64,000 nucleotides of DNA from Atherix ibis. Its lineage: Eukaryota > Arthropoda > Insecta > Diptera > Athericidae. Below, in pieces: positions 46,901 through 55,900 of this stretch. Both the position numbers and the translations under genes were made by a program. The notes beneath the pieces were generated by a model. It was given only the letters and a program-made list of their open reading frames with translations, had not been told where the DNA came from and searched no databases. Each line of letters starts with the position of its first letter. Positions within the stretch are counted from its first letter, which is position 1. The stretch covers positions 53,478,220 to 53,542,219 of the forward strand of contig OY282609.1 in the NCBI GenBank assembly GCA_958298945.1. The letters are read 5' to 3'.

Positions 46901-49900
46901 AGGTCTTGGTGACTTGGTTATTATAAAATACACTTGTTTTTTTTTCTCAAAATATCTCAATTCTTTATAATAACTATTATAAAACCAAAAACAAAAATTT
47001 TAAATATATTAATTTTCTGATGGCTTGACTTAATGAGATATAAAATAATTTTAACAATTTTATTTAAATTCTAAAAAAATAACAACTAACAAGTGACGCA
47101 TAGCATTAATAAAATAAGATCATTTAAAAAAGGAAAAACATTTCAACTAAAAATTCAAATTAATATCAAGCCGAAAAATTAGATTTTTCACTTCTACTAT
47201 AGGTCCCGTAATTCCTAATTTATTTTTATCTTAAATTCGGACCATTCATATCCAAGGAAATAATGATATCCCGACAACTAGAAAATTTCCATTTTGTAGC
47301 AACCCACAAAACTAAGTGTTTTTCTATAATTTATAGATTATTAGCTTTTGATTTTTTCTTGAAAATTTTATGTTTATTTTCTACAAAACTTTCCAAGCAC
47401 TTTGTTATTGCAAATCCCCCCCCCCCCCCAAAAAAATCTGAAACAAAATCTTTGGTGATACCTTAAAAAAAAACAAATACTTCCTTTCGATTTGTTGTTT
47501 AATTTTACGAAAAAAAAATTGTCTCATAAATTTTTAATATTTTTAAAACGTTTTTAATTCAACCCAATAATCATCCCATAAATATGATAATGTTATTAAT
47601 AGATTCACTTCTCTTGTATGCCACACTATCAGCAAAATTCGTCAAAGCCACAAATGAAGATATTTTCCTACATAAATCACATAATTCGAATAAGGGACTA
47701 TATTTTATTTATAAAAAAGATATTTTATCATATATTTTCCATCCCTTTAAGCTTTATCGGGAAAAAAAGATTCGTACGCATAGTAAATTGAATGGACGCA
47801 ACTGGGCCAATGACACCAGCAGAATCGGCCAAAATTATACTGTTTAAACTAGTAAGTATTAGTGCAGGGTGGAATTTATTAGACGTAAATGAGACAATAG
47901 AAAAGTAAACATGCGATCTAATGTCAATTAAAAGAACCTTCAATGGGACAGTGTACCTCCATTCCATTCCTTTGCGTCGCCTCCTACATTCCCTATTAAT
48001 TTTAGTCACAAAGCTGTTGGAAGCGATTATTTTTGCAACGGGCGGCGGCGGCATCACTCACGCCTAAAACGGTGTGAATTGGCAACGAGCGTCTCGTCAC
48101 TTGGCACCGACGTCAGCAGGCGTGATGCCCGGAAACAGCGATGACAACAACCGTTCGTCGTTGCGTCATGTCACGCCGATGGATGATGTTGCCAATGAAC
48201 CATATGTGCGCCCGTTCACTTCAAACTGTGAAGCGCGGTAAGGTGTGAGATAAATGAAATAGTTTCAATGGTGACTCGCTCTAAATTGTCGCTTGGATGC
48301 AATATGCCTAAAACTTTTTAGGCGAAGGGGTAGGAATTTTTGTTAAAAAAAATTTTTTGGCGACTCTAAATCAACGTTTATGTTATGTGCAGAATGCTAT
48401 TCACATCAACTGTAATCTGCTTTCCATTTTTTATTTAATTTTTAAACATTCCTCACTATTTGTTGCTTTTTTTTCAGGGTCAAATGGTGGATTTACCACC
48501 CACTCATAAAAAATGTTCATTGGCATCTATTCGGATTTTTTTTATTATGAAAATCTATCGTTAAATCACTGATTATGAGTGTGTTTGTGGATTTAAATTG
48601 TTTTTCTTCAATTTATTTCATTTTATATTATTTATTTTTATATAAATATAAATAAAGAAATTGATTTTATTGTGTTTCATATAAAAATCAATTTAGGGAC
48701 CTTCTTCTATTTTCATTTTATTATATTATATTTACTAACCGGACTCTTTTCGAAATCTTTAGGAAATATTTCAGATTTTAATTATGAAAATTCCATTAAA
48801 TCAATTATACGAGGGTATGTTTATAAACAAAAAATGAGCTTTATTGATGATATGCTAGTTTGTGTAGAATTAGATATTTTCAGAAATACAATAATTTTAT
48901 TAGACAATAATATCTAGTATGCTCTCGAAGACCTATTTACTAGTACATGCGCGGATTGAATCCATTTATAACAAAAAGCTTATCATTAATAGTGAAGAAT
49001 TCTTTTCGATTGACTTTAATTATTTCGACACTAACACTATACGAGTGTAATATAATGTGTACATTTTACGCCTACACTATAAAAATAATGCACTTTTCTT
49101 GTATGTGGGGTAATAAAGATTATCTTAAAATAAAATTTAAACTGAAATAATTGTATTCATCCAAAAGACAACTGACCGAATTTATTTTTATATTTATTTT
49201 CGTATTGTATATTTAAATATGAACAAAAAATTCATTTTTATTATATTGTATCATAGGAATTTCAAATTATATGAACATTTCTGATTACTCATCTTTTTAA
49301 TAAGATGTGTTTTTGTACCTATTATAGGAGAATAAAGACTAATTTGTTCTTTATAATTTTGAAATTGTAAAATATTCTTCTTCTTTTTTAAATATTATTG
49401 TAGTAAATACAATAGAAATTGTTACCTAAGAAATGTTTAATATCTTATATTATAAATAAATATTATATTTTAAAAATATCCAAAAGGTGTAAAATAGTAA
49501 CTTACAAAAGGTATTTATTTTTAGAATAATTCTATTAGAAACTTAAATTTGAGTGACGTATATCGAAGTAAGGTAAGTGTGCCATATTTGGTGAGTGGAG
49601 CTTAATGTCTGTAGTTAAGTTCACTCACCTATCGGTTGCTAATCGACCTTTCTCATTAAAATGTTTGTTATGCTATTTTATTTTTTCCATATTGAACAAC
49701 TGAATACATAAATTATTTTACCATCTGTAGAAAAAGAAATTTTTCTACCCATTCCCTAATGATATTTGAGCGGAGTTGGGAGTGTCTACATGCCCAAATA
49801 GATGCAAAAAGGCAACCACCAATCTATCCATGTATAGGAAACCCCTCCTTAAATTGGGGGATGAATTGGATGAATCTTCATTTCTGCTCAGAGACGCTGC

Positions 49901-52900
49901 TGTCGATGACCACCGAACAAATTTCGCTGTCACCTATGTGTAGCTTGTTGGCGTTAAATATTGCAAAAGAAAGTGTGGAATGTTACCTAATAGAAATTCC
50001 TCTTCCCAGGGCAAATTGTAGATAATAAGGATAACATTGGAGACTATAATAGATCTCCTTAAAAACATCAAAATGCATCAATTTTTAGCGACAGTCTCGC
50101 AGTCTCGAAGACCAGATTCTTAACTGCATTTGATATAAGCTGGCTAATAACCAAATGATCACGTTAGAGTCCAGGTTATGTTGGTATCCTCGGTAATGAG
50201 AGCACTGATCAACTGGCAAAAGAGGCTCCACTTCACTTGTACTCATTGTAATTTTAAACTTGGCGCATCTACTGATCATATGGCACTTAACATATTTGTT
50301 CATGCATAGACAAATAGACTGGGCCAATAGTGAAAAATTTCTTTCTATGCATTGGCTAAATATTAGCAAAGAAGTCTTCTCAACAACCATTCCGAAATTC
50401 TGGATAGAGAAACTTCTTGTAATTCAGATTGGGCGTACCATACTTACCCATGATTTCCGAATCGATAACCTACCTCGTCCTTAATGTCATTTCTATGGTC
50501 CTCAACTAACCATTCCCTAACTAACCATTCCCCACATATTTTAAATCCATCGCAGAACTCCTAGATACAACTCCTTCCCATATTAATCTCTTTAACTTTC
50601 TAGAACAATCATTTATAACCACTTCTAATTACTCCCTCCAACTATTTATCGTCCAGTTTCATTATGTGAAAAGGTAATGCCGATCCACACGTTACACGAA
50701 GTCGCCAAATTGTCTCCTTGTCGTGGTAATACAGATTAATTTCTCAGAGACTTTACACACAAACAAACAATAAAATTTGTAGTTAAATTAAAGCACATGG
50801 GAATACAGAAAAAAATTCTAAATTTCATTAAATTTTCATTTTTTCTGTTAAGGCTTTTTAAAAAAATCAAACTAAATTCCTTTATTTTTACCTCTTCCAA
50901 ATAATATATCCACACAAAAAAAGTTCATCTTTGCAAAAAGTATCGAAATTTTGAAATTTATTTTATATTTCAAAAGTAAATATTTTTTATTTTGTTAAAT
51001 TTTTAATTTGATTTAAAAATGCATATTCGTAACTTTTTTAATTATTTATAAATAAAAATCTCTCCGCAATGGATTTATATCCATAATTCAGTACATCCGG
51101 TTTTCTTTTCCATTCATAAGAATTACTGCGTACTCATACGTGTATACTCTCAGATTCCCAAGCGATTGTTATAATATTTATGAAAATCTGAAATCATATT
51201 TAATTAGATCTAAATTTATGAGACCCCGAGAAATAATTACTCAATAGTTCACAAATTTGATCCGTTTATGCTAAGTTTCTTTTTCCGAAAGAAAATCGAC
51301 AGTTTATGCTAAGTTCTAATGTTTATGAAAAAAAAACTATACTGAAAGAAATTTTATGAACAAAAACTGACATTGAAATTTTGTTTCATTGACATTAGAG
51401 TAAGCTTTTGCGAACCAAAATTAAAAAAGAAAATCAACTAAAAAATTGTCTTTACATGAACAACAACTATTCTTACTTTTACTTCAAATAAGTCATTGCT
51501 CTCAAGTCTTAGCCAGACTACGTACGTGTCGCGGTAGGTGGGTGTACAAGTAAATGGTATATGCGAATATGAATATAGTCTATGCGGGTGGGATAGCATA
51601 TGTTAAAAGATTTCTGCACGTTATAGCTTCGCTGTCAATCATCATCGTTTTGAAAAGGAAAAAAAAAATCCGTCCAAAACTGACGTCAAATTCGAAAAAA
51701 GTCAAAATATTCACATTTAACGAGGATTGTTGTATAACAAAATTTCAGATTTTAAATATATTTTTTTTATTTGAGCAGAGATTAAAGATAAGCTCTTGAG
51801 ATAAAATGTAAAGTTAAGTTTAGTTACTAATAAGTTAATAATTATAGCCAATATGTGTATATTAAAATAAATATCTTAAAAAGCATTACTTCATCAGCAT
51901 TCACAAAATATCATATTTTCTGTCTCTATAATAATTTGGATTGATAAAAAATATATCTTAAACCAAATAAGCCCATGCGTTTATGCTCATCATAAAGATC
52001 CATCAGTCTACTCTTCCTTTATTGGTTAAACCTTTTGACAAACTATTATTAAAATGTTTTTGACTCATTCTTGAGTTCTCGAACATCATTCCCGATTATC
52101 AGTTTGCTTTACGCACTTAGTATTGTCGATTACATCGTTTCCGCTCTTGAGAAAAAATAATACAATATTATCCCGGCGTATTCCTCGATATATCACCGGC
52201 CTTTGATCACATCTGGTATTATTAATATATAAGAACCACTAAACCATCAATAGCTTAAAGTTATTAATCCTCTTAAAACAATTCCTATATGAGGCACTGA
52301 AGAATAAGCAATTAATGCTTTTAAACCAAAACTCAGAAGCATTCACCATTATCAATGGTGCGACAGTCGGGAGTGCGGTCTGTGCCTGCTAAATTAAATA
52401 GTTCCAAATGTCCAGGCTTTGAGCAGGGGGTCCTCCAGTTCCACACTCCCAGCATGTTTTCGGCGCCCTGGCCAATATAGTCGCTCCATCGAAAGCTAAG
52501 ACCGACCTTGTCTTCTCGTACCATTAATGTAGCTACTGCAGGCTTTCCGGGCAGGATCCTCCTCATCCATAAGGATTAAGTGTCCAGCCCACCATAGCCT
52601 ATTGAGCTTAATTTTATGTCTTGTACAGCAGAAGCTTCGATTTATGGCAAAATAAATTAAATTTACTGAAAAAGGTCTCTGCTGGTTGTTAGCAATCATG
52701 CACGGATCTCTTTCTCCATATTGTTATCATTTGCGATCCTTAACCTTAGCCCATGATTTTTTGGTACTGGCTCAATCGGCGTATGCCACAACCTTGCGAG
52801 AGACCATTGTAGATGTTAAATAACTGTGAAAGTAATTCGTCTGTTCTTTCTCTTCACCTCACACTAGTCAAGGTCAGCATAGTCAGACGAAACAATTTTT

Positions 52901-55900
52901 CCAGAATGGCAAACTCTTTCGTGGGTTTGTAGAATTTTACTCTCTTAACGGCTGGAACCTATCACTTTTGCAGCCGTACCAGTGATAGTGCCCATTAGGT
53001 ATTTCCGAGTCATTTCAATATCTGCTTCGTCTTCAGAGTATATATCTTTATTTTTATTTTATAATTAAATTCTTTTTATCAAAAAGTAACTTCTTAATTT
53101 AAGAATACCACGAATATTTTGATTTTACCCCTGTTAAAGTTTGCATTCCTCAGGAAAGTATCATTTACTCCATTCTTTATACTGCCGATATTCCTAATAC
53201 TACCTATATCTTTTTGGCTGAGATTGTTTACGAGATGAAGAATAATAATAAATTAAGGCAAAAGTGAACTTATTACTTTTACTTTGTAGCCGTACATCGT
53301 TTATTCCATAAGTCCATAATGGCAGTATGATGAAACAATTAACGTTTAACCCACAAAAATGTTTGAAAAGGCTGAAACTTAATCGAGAATACAAGCAATT
53401 AATAACTATTTAGTATCTCAAACGTTGTGAATCTACGGACCGAAACTTTCTAAGCTTACGGGCTCGAGCAGGTTCTTTAACTCCTGTCGATTCCAATTAA
53501 CCACAAGAAAATAATTAACTTAGGAGAACCTCCAAACTTTTCAATATTATTGCTAAGAACAATGATAGAAGTTGCGGTTTTTTTTTTATTTGAAAATATT
53601 AAGCGTGATTAATCGAAGCCTTTTTAGAATATATTTTCGTCATCCCACGGCTACAGTTTCTTTGTTTGCAAAACTCTAGAATATTAGCAGATAAGACGTG
53701 CGTGGTTTCCAAAAAAAAAGTTTCGCTGAGAGCAGTATGCCATTTCCGAATTTTGAGCAATTTTCGTAATGCTCTTTCGGAATTCTAATCGAAATTGAGT
53801 GCTGGATTTTTTGAGTGAGCTGCGTTCCTGATGAAATGATTGAGTTGCGTGCAACTATCTGGCTCTGGAAGAGTCCATAATAGGACAGGTCTGTTTTGCG
53901 CGTTGATTGGGGCGTATTTCAATTTCTATGGTCGTTGGCGACCCGAGTTTATAAGCATAATGAGAGGTATGCAATGTAAAATAAAGGGCTATTAAATTAA
54001 AGTTTCTTTAAAGTTTTAAAATAAAGGGCTTGTAATGTAAAATAAAGGGCTTGTAAACATTCGCTTCTCTTTAACACGATCAAATCTATACTTACTTATT
54101 CTTCCTTCCGAGGAAGAATACCGTCCAAAGTTTCCTATATTCAGCTTTCAGGTCATGTGAGTATTTTGGGAAATGAAGGGGCAGTTTTTCTGTTAAACTG
54201 TTCTTTTACAACAAAATTTTAACAGCTCAACAAGTTGCAAACCCCAGAATGGGAAATAATATATATCAAGTCTGGTCTTCCAGTAACAACTTCCTTGCAT
54301 CGCACTGAAGCCATACTTCTTAACTTTTATATTTAGTTATGGGCATGAAAACTGGTCAGAGTAAGAATTGGTAACACTACTCTAACAATGACTCGGAGTT
54401 CCATATTTGATACCACATATCCTCAAGGACTGCCTCACCGTACCTATATTTGCTTGTATATAAGGGGTCCGGTTAGTCCCGTGCTACTTAAAGCTTCGGC
54501 TTCTTTCCCAGCTCTATTTTTAAACCATTTTGCAATCTCCCTAGTTTAATAAAGAAAATCTAAGTTTATATTTTATCTATAACTAGAATCAAGTCCCCAT
54601 ATGACTTTCTAGGCTATAGTGTTGAAGTAGTTATTTTCTATGGGATCATGTTACCATATGGATTTCTAGGCTATGGTGTTGAAGTAGTGATTTTCTACTA
54701 CTTGGCTTTCTAGGCCAAAAAAAAAAATTTAGCATCATAGCTCTTAAAAATATAGGTAGGCTAAATGCTTCTTTTGGTTATTAATTTTTTCAGCATTAAA
54801 AGCTTTGAAATATAAATAAAAAAAAATAAAAAAAACTCTTAAAAAAATGTTTGAATTTTCAGTAAAATAATTTCCAAAAATGTCTACTTAACATTGAAAA
54901 GAATACTTGGTGCTGAATTAGTGAGCATAAATAAAACTCTTAAATAATTTTTTTAGGACTAATAAAAAAAAATATATTCAGTTCAGTTTACATATTTTAA
55001 CACTTTAAAAAGCCTTCTTTTGCCTCAGCATTATTTTTTTGGTTGGTGTTTTATACCATCATCATAAATTATTATCTATTTTGTTACTAATAGCTCATAA
55101 TAAAAGTACATATATACTCTGCCATCTTCTCTAAGCTCATTCGGAAACTGTTTGTGATTATCCTTAACAAAATCTTTCAAAAAGTGTGATTTGTTCATGA
55201 TAATAAATCTAAACAAATTTTGTTCATGTTCACAGATGCCAAAAAAAAACCCTCTAAAATATAAATAAAAAAAATATGACGCCCCATTCATTCCTTTCCA
55301 CCCTACACTCACAAAAAGATTTCGAAATAGCATGCAATATTTTCTAATTAAGATATTTTTATGCAGATTTATTCGATATTTTTATCGTATTTCTTGCCGA
55401 ATTTGAGTCCTTTCAAAAGCCCTTTTACAATCAATTTAGTTCTTTTTTAGTTATTTCAACCGATACCAAAAAGGAGCTTAGCTCCTAGCTCTTATTGCAA
55501 TTATTTTCAACTAATTTATTAACAAATAACAAAAGGATCTATTTTGGATATCTTAGCAATAATGTTAGTGGTGATATAAAATTTATAAACAATATTATCC
55601 TTTTCAGTTACAATACTCTTCAATTATATTGAAAATTACTTGTTCAGTAAAATGCTGACATTAATAGAACTCTCAGACTGGAATCTCATTTAAGGACTTG
55701 CTTCTAATTTTAAAACAGATTAAAATATGAGCAGCGTTAGGTACTGGAAATTTCAAGGAATGAAAGTGCTGACATGGGAGCTAGAGAAACACTTCTTAGC
55801 CCAGTGCTCACATTTATTCCTAGTCTACTTCACCTACTTATACAATGACAACTAACACCAGATACATAGATTGGACCAATAGCAGATAAATTTTTATTGA

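Noticed and set aside
47584..47847. 87-residue plus frame starting with a signal-peptide-like stretch
   Set aside because: No stop-to-stop conservation evidence, no domain and no promoter; a chance frame is the simpler reading.
52085..52110. Copy of the dispersed core repeat (CATTCCCGATTATC)
   Set aside because: Here the words are part of the Jockey reverse transcriptase coding sequence (IIPDYQF), so the similarity is coincidental.
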